Below are positions 9,626 through 16,520 of a stretch of 40,948 bases of DNA, in pieces. The position numbers and the translations under genes were made by a program. Source of the DNA: an uncultured Pelagibacteraceae bacterium (GTDB taxonomy: Bacteria; Pseudomonadota; Alphaproteobacteria; Pelagibacterales; Pelagibacteraceae); contig CACMMU010000008.1 in NCBI GenBank assembly GCA_902614835.1, positions 1 to 40,948 of the forward strand, in the 5' to 3' direction. How positions within the stretch are numbered: position 1 is the stretch's first letter; each line of letters starts with the position of its first letter. Below the pieces are notes generated by a model. It did not search any database. It was not told the origin of the DNA and saw only the letters and a program-made list of their open reading frames with translations.

Positions 9626-9709
9626 ATGGGATACCCAAAAAAACATAGAGGAAGACGTAAAATTGGCTCAAAAAAAAGAAGGGCTAGAAAAAGAAATAAA
9701 AAAAGGTAA
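9626..9709 (+). CDS. 27-residue highly basic peptide, candidate small ribosomal protein
   Basis: An ATG at 9626 opens 27 codons to TAA at 9707, too short for usual gene calls. The product begins MGYPKKHRGRRKIGSK and ends KRRARKRNKKR: 18 of 27 residues are Lys, Arg or His and none is acidic. It lies 52 bases after accC and 10 before a membrane-protein gene. Composition and length resemble ribosome-bound mini-proteins such as bTHX or the bacterial AURKAIP1/COX24-like (mS38-type) peptides of Bacteroidetes, which share a KK-x-RK-[IV]-x3-K-[KR]-[KR] pattern by eye. The family is a guess; a real gene is likely because Lys/Arg clustering this strong is not expected by chance. Confidence 0.6.
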   Translation: MGYPKKHRGRRKIGSKKRRARKRNKKR

Positions 9710-9719
9710 TTTGCTCTAA

Positions 9720-10421
9720 ATGGAACTTAGAACTCAAATTAAAAAGTTGAGTTTGTGGATATTTGTAATTCCATTTATAACTGTAAATCTTTGTTTGTTT
9801 ATATCTGTTAATTATCACATCTTTGACAACACTTTCTTTAGTGTGGATCAAATTGGTCGCTCTGGTCCGACCTTTCCGTACTTTGATGGCGGTGTATCCA
9901 TAAGTAGAACAGCGAGAACATTTCCTGCGTATTTAGTTTTTAAACCTGGAATGATTATAACGTCAATTTTATTAATTATTTATTGGATAAAAACAAACAG
10001 AATTATAAATAATTATCAAAATGATGAAAATAAAAAAAATCTTTTTAAAATTTTAGGGATCATATCAGCGATATTTCTGATAATTCATTCAATATTTTTG
10101 GGAATTAAGTTTGATCATGACTTATATAAATTTTTTAGAAGATTTGTTTTATTGAGTTTTATTATTTTTGAAATAATCGCTCAGTCATTACTTGTGTATA
10201 AATTTTTTAAAATTAAAAATATTTTAAAAGAAGATATAAATAGATATGTTTTGGTACTTAAAATAATTCTTGTGACTATTTTAGTACTGGTGGCAATAAT
10301 AAGTTTACCCATTGTGGTGCAATCAGGTAACGCACACCTCAAACATGCTTTGGAATGGAATTATTTTGCGGGTGTAATTTTTTTTTATTTTTTAACTTTT
10401 TTGTTTTGGAAGAAATCTTAA
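9720..10421 (+). CDS. Frag1/DRAM/Sfk1-like multi-pass membrane protein
   Basis: A 233-residue protein with six probable membrane segments (about 11-31, 77-95, 108-127, 143-163, 180-201, 214-231). An extra-membrane stretch after helix 1 (RSGPTFPYFDGGVSISRTARTFPAYLVF) resembles the conserved loop of the Frag1/DRAM/Sfk1 (PGAP2-like) family, and the last helices carry HLKHALEWNYF, similar to that family's His/Glu-containing end. The bacterial role is unknown; lipid or membrane organisation is inferred from eukaryotic members. It follows the basic peptide by 10 bases. Its stop is at the distal foot of a minus-strand RNA. Confidence 0.55.
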   Translation: MELRTQIKKLSLWIFVIPFITVNLCLFISVNYHIFDNTFFSVDQIGRSGPTFPYFDGGVSISRTARTFPAYLVFKPGMIITSILLIIYWIKTNRIINNYQNDENKKNLFKILGIISAIFLIIHSIFLGIKFDHDLYKFFRRFVLLSFIIFEIIAQSLLVYKFFKIKNILKEDINRYVLVLKIILVTILVLVAIISLPIVVQSGNAHLKHALEWNYFAGVIFFYFLTFLFWKKS

Positions 10422-10424
10422 AAC

Positions 10425-10610
10425 CCTAGTCTACACACCCAAGGGTGCGCAGACTTAAGTTTTGGCCCGTCGTTTTAGTACTACCGCCAAGCCTCCCGTT
10501 CTACAATTTTAGTACTACTCTGCAGAACTTTCTGCCCGTTAAGCTTAAACCTCTCGGCCTTTCCTTAACTGGCCAGTTAAGAGTTGCCTCTTAATTCATA
10601 ATCATAATAA
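10425..10610 (-). ncRNA. GC-rich structured noncoding RNA candidate of unknown family
   Basis: The 245-base gap between the Frag1-like gene and mnmA has no convincing ORF, but about 150 bases of it are near 49% G+C by hand count, far above the surrounding roughly 30%. Read on the minus strand it holds: a 7-bp stem with a GCAA tetraloop (10577-10594); an overlapping 18-base palindrome (10564-10581); two 5-bp stems (10498-10528 and 10462-10490) each enclosing the same 12-base sequence GTAGTACTAAAA; and a 13-bp 3' hairpin (10428-10455). G.U pairs in that last hairpin would be A.C mismatches on the other strand, so the RNA is on the minus strand, downstream of mnmA. I find no SRP, RNase P, tmRNA or riboswitch signatures. 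The exact 5' end is uncertain. Confidence 0.7.
10428..10455 (-). terminator. 3' hairpin of the structured RNA, probable terminator
   Basis: On the minus strand AGTCTGCGCACCC pairs with GGGTGTGTAGACT, 13 bp with two G.U pairs and a CUUG-type loop, then AGGGTTTTAAG. A stretch of only four U follows, so termination strength is uncertain. The hairpin starts 6 bases beyond the convergent Frag1-like stop and could protect the 3' end of either transcript. Confidence 0.5.
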
Positions 10611-10666
10611 TATCTGAAATTTTAACATCCATCACTTTATAGTTGTTTTTTTTAATGGTCTGTTAG

Positions 10667-11797
10667 TTATGTGGATAAATTTTTATTTACTGTCTTATCA
10701 ATCCAACCGCCGCCCAGAACTCTTTCTCCAAATTTATCCTTGGAATAAAATACACATGCCTGCCCGGGTGATATTCCTTTTTCATTTTCTAAAATTTCAA
10801 CTAATGCGGTATCTTTTTTTAAAATTAGTTTTGCACGTAATAATTTTCCAGTAGATCTAACTTTAATAAAAATATTATCATTAAACGAATTATGATCAGA
10901 CAAAAGATTAATATTTCTTAAATAAAGCTTTTTTACATTTAAACAATCTTGTGGTCCAACTACTATGGAGTTATCTTTGGCTCTTATATCAATTACATAA
11001 AGAGGATCTTTACTAGAAATTTTTATACCCTTTCTCTGTCCGATTGTGTAATTAATAATTCCATCATGAGAACCTAACTTTTGTCCTTTCAAATTAAATA
11101 TGTCACCCTTTTTAAAAGACTGGGGCTTGTACTTCTCAATAACTGAAGCATAGTCACCTCCTGGAACAAAACATATATCTTGGCTATCTGGCTTTTCTGC
11201 TACACTTAAATTTAATTTGCTTGCAATTTTTCTTGTTTCTAATTTATCGATAGAGCCCAAAGGAAAACGTAGGTAATCGAGTTGTGCCTGGGTTGTGCTA
11301 AATAGAAAATAACTTTGATCACGATCTTTGTCTTTTGCTCTGTACATTTTACCTTTTCCATTTTTTTCTTTTCTTACAACGTAATGACCCGTAACAAGAG
11401 CGTCTGCTTTTAATTCTTTAGCGAATTTAAAAAGATCTCTAAACTTAACAGTCTGATTACATTGAACACAAGGTATTGGAGTTTCACCAGAAACATAGCT
11501 ATCAATAAATGAGTCTATTACATCGGTTTTAAATTTTTTTTGGTAATACAAAATCTTATGATTAATACCTAAAGTTTCAGAAACTCTTTTGGCATCAACA
11601 ATATCTTTTCCAGCACAACATTGTCTTCCATTATTAGATGATTTTGTATCATCATATAATTTTAAAGTTATTCCAGTTACATCATATCCTTGTTCTTTCA
11701 TCAGACCTGCGACAACTGATGAGTCTACGCCTCCAGACATAGCAACGACTATTTTGGTGTCTCTGGGTAATTTTTTTATACCTAGTGAGTTATTCAT
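10667..11797 (-). CDS. mnmA: tRNA-specific 2-thiouridylase MnmA
   Basis: Adds sulfur to U34 of tRNA-Lys, -Glu and -Gln using sulfur relayed from a persulfide carrier. The 376 residues show the PP-loop [15 protein letters not shown] near the N-terminus. The catalytic Cys is in [15 protein letters not shown], the second Cys in [11 protein letters not shown], and DQSYFLF is present. The C-terminal beta-barrel domain ends RVLGGGWI. Length and motifs are standard. The structured RNA lies about 57 bases after its stop on the same strand; a shared transcript is possible. Confidence 0.97.
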   Translation of the reverse strand: MNNSLGIKKLPRDTKIVVAMSGGVDSSVVAGLMKEQGYDVTGITLKLYDDTKSSNNGRQCCAGKDIVDAKRVSETLGINHKILYYQKKFKTDVIDSFIDSYVSGETPIPCVQCNQTVKFRDLFKFAKELKADALVTGHYVVRKEKNGKGKMYRAKDKDRDQSYFLFSTTQAQLDYLRFPLGSIDKLETRKIASKLNLSVAEKPDSQDICFVPGGDYASVIEKYKPQSFKKGDIFNLKGQKLGSHDGIINYTIGQRKGIKISSKDPLYVIDIRAKDNSIVVGPQDCLNVKKLYLRNINLLSDHNSFNDNIFIKVRSTGKLLRAKLILKKDTALVEILENEKGISPGQACVFYSKDKFGERVLGGGWIDKTVNKNLST

Positions 11798-11835
11798 AAA
11801 TTGTTATATATTATAAAAAAATAAAATATTCCATT

Positions 11836-12009
11836 ATGCAATATGATATAGAACCTGGTAATTTTGTAGTAAATCCGACAAAATTAAGTTGGGGTGTTGG
11901 GCAAGTCCAGTCTGTTATTAAGAATAAAGCTACTGTAAATTTTCCAAATGTTGGTAAACAGGTCATTAATTTGGATAATATTAGTTTAGAAAAGGTTAAT
12001 AATGAATAA
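11836..12009 (+). CDS. DUF3553 small protein
   Basis: A 57-residue ORF from the ATG at 11836 overlaps the cysQ start by 8 bases. The sequence contains NPTKLSWGVGQVQSVI and TVNFPNVGKQVI, the layout of the alphaproteobacterial DUF3553 family (short SH3-like proteins with WGxGQVQS and a V-x-F-x-x-x-GKK segment). The function is unknown; related SH3-like folds bind nucleic acids or protein partners. It is probably co-translated with cysQ. Confidence 0.8.
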   Translation: MQYDIEPGNFVVNPTKLSWGVGQVQSVIKNKATVNFPNVGKQVINLDNISLEKVNNE

Positions 12010-12781
12010 TGAAGAGTTAAGAAAAATAGTTGAAGGACTAATAGATACCACAAATATAGCGGGTAGCAAATCTGTCGAACTTCAAAAGAAAGGTTTGAAG
12101 ATAACTGTAAAGCCCGACAAATCACCGGTTAGCAATGGTGACTTAGAGGTCGATAAAATTCTTACTGAAAGAATAAAAAAATTAACTCCTAATATACATA
12201 TTGTTTCTGAAGAGACAGTGGACATGACAAAAAAAAATACTTTATCAACTTATTGGTTAATAGACCCTATCGATGGGACAAAAGAATATATCGCTGGAAA
12301 GGATCATTATACTTTAAATGCTGCTCTGATAATTAATAAAATACCAGCACTTGGGATAATTGGAGTGCCTAAAAAGAATAGATTATTTTATTCTTACGGA
12401 AAAAATAATTCCTTTATGATTGAGAATGAAAAAAAAATAAAATTAACTTGTCAAAAGAAGACCCCTGAGAAAGAAGTTCATGCATTATCAAATGAAGTTA
12501 ACCCTTCTCAGGATATAATAGATAAGTTAAAAGAATTTGGTATGACCTCTTACAAAAAATTAAGTTGTTCATATAAATACTGTGTTATTGCTGCTGGAGA
12601 ATTTGATTTATATGCTGATAAAATTAGAGCTAAGGAATGGGATGATGCAGCTGGACAAGCAATTGCGGAAAGCGCGGGCGCTATTGTCACTACACTCGAA
12701 GGTGAAAAATTTATATATGGAAAAGAAGATTACAGAAATCCAACTATTTTGATAAGAAGGAGTAAAAAGCTAGATGCTTAA
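12002..12781 (+). CDS. cysQ: 3'(2'),5'-bisphosphate nucleotidase (inositol monophosphatase family)
   Basis: Mg-dependent phosphatase that converts 3'-phosphoadenosine 5'-phosphate (PAP) to AMP. The 259 residues have the family motif WLIDPIDGTKEYIAG (metal-binding Asp residues) and the second signature EWDDAAGQAIAESAGA. KEYI after DGT is typical of CysQ rather than of inositol phosphatases. It sits between DUF3553 and a tiny membrane peptide, overlapping both by 8 bases. Cultured SAR11 strains lack assimilatory sulfate reduction, so PAP from phosphopantetheinylation of acyl carrier protein is the likelier substrate source. Confidence 0.88.
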   Translation: MNNEELRKIVEGLIDTTNIAGSKSVELQKKGLKITVKPDKSPVSNGDLEVDKILTERIKKLTPNIHIVSEETVDMTKKNTLSTYWLIDPIDGTKEYIAGKDHYTLNAALIINKIPALGIIGVPKKNRLFYSYGKNNSFMIENEKKIKLTCQKKTPEKEVHALSNEVNPSQDIIDKLKEFGMTSYKKLSCSYKYCVIAAGEFDLYADKIRAKEWDDAAGQAIAESAGAIVTTLEGEKFIYGKEDYRNPTILIRRSKKLDA

Positions 12782-12911
12782 AACTATATTAATTATAATA
12801 ATTTCTGTATCAATTTTTGGGTTAGTAACTTTCGTGGCAGTTAAAAATATTATGAAAAAAAGGATTGAATATTACCTAAAATTAAATGAAAAAAAAAAGA
12901 AAACTAAATAA
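12774..12911 (+). CDS. 45-residue single-pass membrane peptide
   Basis: An ATG at 12774 inside the cysQ 3' end opens 45 codons to TAA at 12909. Residues 4-23 form one hydrophobic helix (TILIIIISVSIFGLVTFVAV), followed by a basic tail (IMKKRIEYYLKLNEKKKKTK), so the C-terminus should face the cytoplasm. No family is recognised. The 8-base overlap with cysQ upstream and with the convergent recX stop fits the packing of real genes here. Confidence 0.5.
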   Translation: MLKTILIIIISVSIFGLVTFVAVKNIMKKRIEYYLKLNEKKKKTK

Positions 12912-13464
12912 GCTTAATAAGTTTATTAAACTCTTTTTGTGTCATATTTAAAATTTTTTTTGAAATTTCATAAGTAAATCCTGACCTAGCTAAGATTCCT
13001 ATATCTTTTTTATAAAAAAGTTCTCTATTTGTGTCTGGGCGCATAGGTCCTATCCTTTTTTTTTTACAAATTTTCATGGCAGAAACGAAATCCGGATCCG
13101 ACTTTTCATTCTTAATCTTCTCTAAGCTGTGCTGTATATTTCTTTGCTCAATCCCTTTGCTTTTTAACGAGTACCTGATTTTATTTAAAGAATAACCCCT
13201 ACGAAAAAGCATTCTGGCTTTGGAGTCTGAATAAAGGCTATCATTTAAAAAATGTCTTTTTTCCAAATTCGATACAATACTATCTATTATTTCCGTTACT
13301 TCTTTTTTTTGTCTAGATCCTTGAAACTTAGTTAAATATTTTTTTAATAAATATGTTTTTACTTGTTGTTTAGATGGATTGTACTTTGCAAGATATGAAT
13401 AAGCCAAATCTCTCAAATTAACTGTTAAATCATCAAATTCTTTTTTGTTGGATATTGGATCCAT
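12904..13464 (-). CDS. recX: Regulatory protein RecX
   Basis: RecX binds RecA filaments and limits their activity. The protein is 186 residues from the ATG at 13464; a frame extension to a TTG at 13482 is less likely, because that stretch reads TTGTATAATATAAAAG and may hold the promoter -10. Three-helix repeats are seen: AYSYLAKYNPSKQQVKTYLLKKY, RHFLNDSLYSDSKARMLFRRGYSLNKIRYSLKSKG and GIEQRNIQHSLEKI, which match RecX order. The C-terminal repeat (ARSGFTYEISKKILN) is also present. It diverges from the ABA4-like gene with only 24 bases between start codons. Confidence 0.85.
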   Translation of the reverse strand: MDPISNKKEFDDLTVNLRDLAYSYLAKYNPSKQQVKTYLLKKYLTKFQGSRQKKEVTEIIDSIVSNLEKRHFLNDSLYSDSKARMLFRRGYSLNKIRYSLKSKGIEQRNIQHSLEKIKNEKSDPDFVSAMKICKKKRIGPMRPDTNRELFYKKDIGILARSGFTYEISKKILNMTQKEFNKLIKLI

Positions 13465-13488
13465 TGCTTTTATATTATACAAATTTTT

Positions 13489-13959
13489 ATGATAGATAAT
13501 CTTTTATCTTTTTTAACATATGAAAAAATTTACTATATTGCAAATATAGGAGTTATTCCTTGTTGGTTATTGTTAATTTTTTTTCCAACTCATGTAATAA
13601 CAAAATTTTTTGTAAAATCTATTATAATTCCAGGTTTATTATCCACAGCTTATATTTTTATTTCATATCAGATTTATATAACTGAAAATATTTTTGAAGT
13701 TTTTAATCTTTATTTAGGATTAGAAGAACTTTATACTTTATTTTCAAACGAAGCTTTTCTTTTGATTTTTTGGCTACACTTTCTAACTATAAGTTTATTT
13801 GTTGGAAATTGGATAGCAAGTGACTCTAAAATATATATGGTTTCTAAAATCTTTGTAATTATATCGTTAATTACCACTTATTTTACTGGACCGGTTGGCT
13901 TAGTTTTCTATTGGTTAATTAGAATTTTTTATTCAAAAAAAATTAATTATTATGACTAA
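13489..13959 (+). CDS. ABA4-like (DUF4281) membrane protein
   Basis: A 156-residue protein with four hydrophobic helices (about 14-32, 40-58, 87-108, 117-147). WLLLIFFPTHVITK, LIFWLHFLTISLFVGNWIASDS and TYFTGPVGLVFYWLIRIFYS match the ABA-deficient-4-like family, where the plant member takes part in neoxanthin formation. Bacterial members have no assigned function. It overlaps the DsbA-family gene by 8 bases. No carotenoid gene is nearby, so no pathway can be given. Confidence 0.75.
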   Translation: MIDNLLSFLTYEKIYYIANIGVIPCWLLLIFFPTHVITKFFVKSIIIPGLLSTAYIFISYQIYITENIFEVFNLYLGLEELYTLFSNEAFLLIFWLHFLTISLFVGNWIASDSKIYMVSKIFVIISLITTYFTGPVGLVFYWLIRIFYSKKINYYD

Positions 13960-14578
13960 ATTTATTGAGTTTTATTTTGATTTCAGTAGTCCCTATTCTT
14001 ACATTGGGTATAAAGAAATAAGACGATTTGAAAAAAATAATTTATTCAAAATTAAGTACATGCCAATACTCTTGGGAGGCTTACATAACTCGGCTGGAGT
14101 AACTCCAGCAGCTTTCATATCTCTTAAAAAAAAATATATGATAGATGATACAAATTTAATTTCAAAAAAAAAAAATATTAAATTTATTTTTAATTCATAT
14201 TTTCCTATAAAAACTGTAAATTTTATGCGCGGTATAATAATTGCTGAGAAGGGTGATTTTCAAAAAATTTATATTGAAAAGATTTTTGATGCTATTTGGA
14301 GAGATGGGTTGAACATGAATGATCAAACAATAATAGAAAAGGTACATAAAAATATGGATATAAACCCTGAAAGTTTTTTTAAAAAAGCTACTGATCAAAA
14401 AATAAAAGATAAACTTAGAAAACTTACAGACAATGCTCTAAAAAAAGGTATCTTCGGTGCTCCAACTTTTCTAGTTAATAAAAAAATTTTTTGGGGACAA
14501 GATAGACTTACGTATGCAGTAGATGAGATCAAAAAAATAATTTATTTTTTTTCTTTGTGTACTACTTCAAATCCTTGA
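13952..14578 (+). CDS. DsbA-family protein, 2-hydroxychromene-2-carboxylate isomerase / GST-kappa-like
   Basis: A 208-residue thioredoxin-fold protein. The N-terminal IEFYFDFSSPYSYIGYKEIRR, with Ser in place of the CxxC cysteines, is the signature of the HCCA isomerase/GST-kappa group, which uses glutathione. PILLGGLHNSAG and GIFGAPTFLVNKKIFWGQDRL (cis-Pro loop and GxDRL end) agree with it. No aromatic catabolic genes surround it, so the physiological substrate is open. Its 3' end overlaps the convergent rhodanese gene by 37 bases. Confidence 0.85.
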   Translation: MTKFIEFYFDFSSPYSYIGYKEIRRFEKNNLFKIKYMPILLGGLHNSAGVTPAAFISLKKKYMIDDTNLISKKKNIKFIFNSYFPIKTVNFMRGIIIAEKGDFQKIYIEKIFDAIWRDGLNMNDQTIIEKVHKNMDINPESFFKKATDQKIKDKLRKLTDNALKKGIFGAPTFLVNKKIFWGQDRLTYAVDEIKKIIYFFSLCTTSNP

Positions 14579-14940
14579 TTTGCTAACGAACCAAATCCTC
14601 CTTGCACATGGGCAATATTTTCATAACCCATGTCTTTTAGTGTTTTAGTGGCAAGAGCTGATCTCATTCCAGCTGCGCAAAATAACACTAGTTTTTTATC
14701 CTTTGAAAATTTAGACTCATTATAATATTGACTTTTTGGATCCATCCAAAATTCCAACATTCCTCTAGGTATATGCAAAGCACCCTTTATAGTTCCCTCT
14801 CTCCATAATTCTCTAATATCTCTAATATCAATTAACGTACACTGGCTCTTGTTCTCTAATTCTTTTACATCTTTGGGCTCAAGTGTTTTAATTTCTTTTA
14901 GCGCTATATCAACCAGCTCTTTAGAAGATTTAATATTCAT
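14542..14940 (-). CDS. Rhodanese-like sulfurtransferase
   Basis: A single rhodanese domain in 132 residues. The active-site loop is LFCAAGMRSAL with Cys88; the CAAGMRS form is common in bacterial single-domain members. The flanking motifs LIDIRDIRELWREGTIKGALHIPRG and NIAHVQGGFGSL are both present. Such proteins move sulfane sulfur or act in detoxification; the partner is unknown. It converges with the isomerase gene and overlaps its 3' end. Confidence 0.9.
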   Translation of the reverse strand: MNIKSSKELVDIALKEIKTLEPKDVKELENKSQCTLIDIRDIRELWREGTIKGALHIPRGMLEFWMDPKSQYYNESKFSKDKKLVLFCAAGMRSALATKTLKDMGYENIAHVQGGFGSLANQGFEVVHKEKK

Positions 14941-14975
14941 TTAAAATAATATAAACTATTATATATATAAATGGA

Positions 14976-16004
14976 ATGAAAGAGATCAAAACAAATAAAA
15001 AAAATCTCCTAATTAAAATCTTCATCAAATTATGTAGGCTATTTGGTTTTGAGATAATTGATCAAAGCAATTTTAGTATTCCAACTTCTGGAAAATCTCT
15101 TAGTGACAATATATCTACACCTGGAAAAAAATCTATTATTCTGCCACTTGGAGAAGTAAACATTACAAGGCCGATTAGATCACTCGATATAATCTTGCGT
15201 ACATGTATGACTGTGGGGATGCTGACACAATCTAAAAAAAGAATTTTTGAAAAAAACAAAGAAGAGTATACAAAAAAAACTTTGCTCTCCCTAATTAACA
15301 GTGTTAATCACGCTAAAATTATATTTAAAAATACAAAATTTAAAATTTTTGTAATCGATCATAATTCTTCAAAAAATCAAATCGAAAATATAAAAAATAT
15401 TCTTAAAAATTCAAATATTAATTTTGAAGTTATGAGTTTGCAAATAGAAGAATTTTCGAAACAAATTAAAGATATAAATGAAGAAAACAAAGAAGTAACT
15501 GAAAATCAAAAGTCAAATATGTCAAATATTCACCAGTCATTAATTCTATCAAAAGAAAAAAGTGAAGATTTAACCTACTTTGTAGAAGATGACTACATAC
15601 ATGAAAAAATATGCTTGAGCGAAATTCTTCATGCTTATGAAAGAATTGCTTCTTTAACAAAACAAGATCTTATAGTTTGCCCTACAGATTATCCTTATCT
15701 TTACTCAAAGGCTGATAAAACAAGAATTTTTCTTGGAGAAAATAGGCATTGGAGACAAATTGATCAAACGCTGTGCACTTTTTTAACAAGTAAAAATATA
15801 GTCCAAAAACACTGGAACGAGCTCATAAGCATGTGTAAATTTGAGCACTACCCTTTCGAAAAACCCCTTCATAATATATATGAAAAAGAATTATGTATCT
15901 CGCCAATGCCTTCATTAGCTGTGCACTTTACAAACATAAATTCAGCATATGGATTATCTCCAAATGTAAATTGGAAAAGATTATGGGACGAGAATGAAAT
16001 CTAA
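14976..16004 (+). CDS. Conserved-looking hypothetical protein, possible GT-A-type glycosyltransferase
   Basis: A 342-residue protein I do not recognise firmly. After a basic N-terminus, the middle reads like a nucleotide-sugar fold: FKIFVIDHNSSKNQ (beta strand and acidic/His loop, about 124-137), NINFEVMSL, then LTYFVEDDYIHEK (about 204-216) with an EDD acidic cluster where GT-A enzymes place DxD. The C-terminal SPMPSLAVHFTNINSAYGLSPNVNW could be an acceptor or phosphate region. There is no membrane helix. It overlaps the peroxiredoxin start by 11 bases. The glycosyltransferase idea rests only on the acidic motif and strand order. Confidence 0.45.
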   Translation: MKEIKTNKKNLLIKIFIKLCRLFGFEIIDQSNFSIPTSGKSLSDNISTPGKKSIILPLGEVNITRPIRSLDIILRTCMTVGMLTQSKKRIFEKNKEEYTKKTLLSLINSVNHAKIIFKNTKFKIFVIDHNSSKNQIENIKNILKNSNINFEVMSLQIEEFSKQIKDINEENKEVTENQKSNMSNIHQSLILSKEKSEDLTYFVEDDYIHEKICLSEILHAYERIASLTKQDLIVCPTDYPYLYSKADKTRIFLGENRHWRQIDQTLCTFLTSKNIVQKHWNELISMCKFEHYPFEKPLHNIYEKELCISPMPSLAVHFTNINSAYGLSPNVNWKRLWDENEI

Positions 16005-16455
16005 AAAAAGCAAAAAAGCCTCTAATTTCAAACTTCAGTCAACATCTAAAAAAGCTTTTGAGTTATCAAAAATAAAATCGGGAGTAGTGCTCTATTTTTA
16101 TCCAAAAGACAATACACCTGGTTGCACGTTAGAGACCATAGATTTTTCGAAATTGTATATGAAATTCAAAAAACTAGAATATGAAATTGTTGGAATTTCA
16201 AAAGATAGTATAGAAAGTCACTTAGGTTTTAAAAAAAGATTTAAAGTTCCATTTGAACTTTTATCCGATGAAAAACTTCAAGTTCAAAAGAAATACGGTG
16301 TGTGGGGAAAAAAATCCTTTTTAGGAAAACAATTTATGGGAACAATTAGATCAACAATAGTTATAAATAAAGGTAAAATTTTAAAAATATGGTCTAATGT
16401 AAGAGTAAAAAATCACGCCCAAGAAGTTCTTGATTTTATAAAGTCACAAAAATAA
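15994..16455 (+). CDS. bcp: Peroxiredoxin, BCP/PrxQ type
   Basis: A thiol peroxidase that reduces hydrogen peroxide and organic hydroperoxides. It has 153 residues, with the peroxidatic Cys44 in YFYPKDNTPGCTLETIDF. This is the only cysteine in the protein, so it is a 1-Cys type without an internal resolving Cys and must be recycled by an outside thiol. FELLSDEKLQVQKKYGVWG and the C-terminal region match BCP. The start overlaps the preceding gene by 11 bases, and a terminator follows directly. Confidence 0.93.
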   Translation: MKSKKSKKASNFKLQSTSKKAFELSKIKSGVVLYFYPKDNTPGCTLETIDFSKLYMKFKKLEYEIVGISKDSIESHLGFKKRFKVPFELLSDEKLQVQKKYGVWGKKSFLGKQFMGTIRSTIVINKGKILKIWSNVRVKNHAQEVLDFIKSQK

Positions 16456-16456
16456 A

Positions 16457-16478
16457 AAGGCCCGATTTCTCGGGCCTT
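16457..16478. terminator. Bidirectional intrinsic terminator
   Basis: AAGGCCCGA and TCGGGCCTT form a 9-bp stem around a TTTC loop, 2 bases after the bcp stop and 43 before the amtB stop on the other strand. A/T runs flank both sides, so it can end both convergent transcripts. It is the clearest intrinsic terminator in the window. Confidence 0.88.
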
Positions 16479-16520
16479 AATATTTACCAAACTTAAGGGA
16501 AGGTAATTCTTAATTTTAAA

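Noticed and set aside
10425..10610. Structured RNA read as SRP RNA, tmRNA or RNase P RNA
   Set aside because: The SRP core GGAAGGAAGC, a tRNA-like acceptor with TTCGA, a tag-coding frame and the RNase P conserved blocks are all absent.
10575..10640. A 13-codon minus-strand frame (MDVKISDIIMIMN) just before the structured RNA
   Set aside because: Too short and without a ribosome site; possibly a leader peptide but no supporting feature was seen.
11811..12125. A 104-codon minus-strand frame over the DUF3553/cysQ junction
   Set aside because: The plus strand carries two recognised families here; the minus frame is a by-product.
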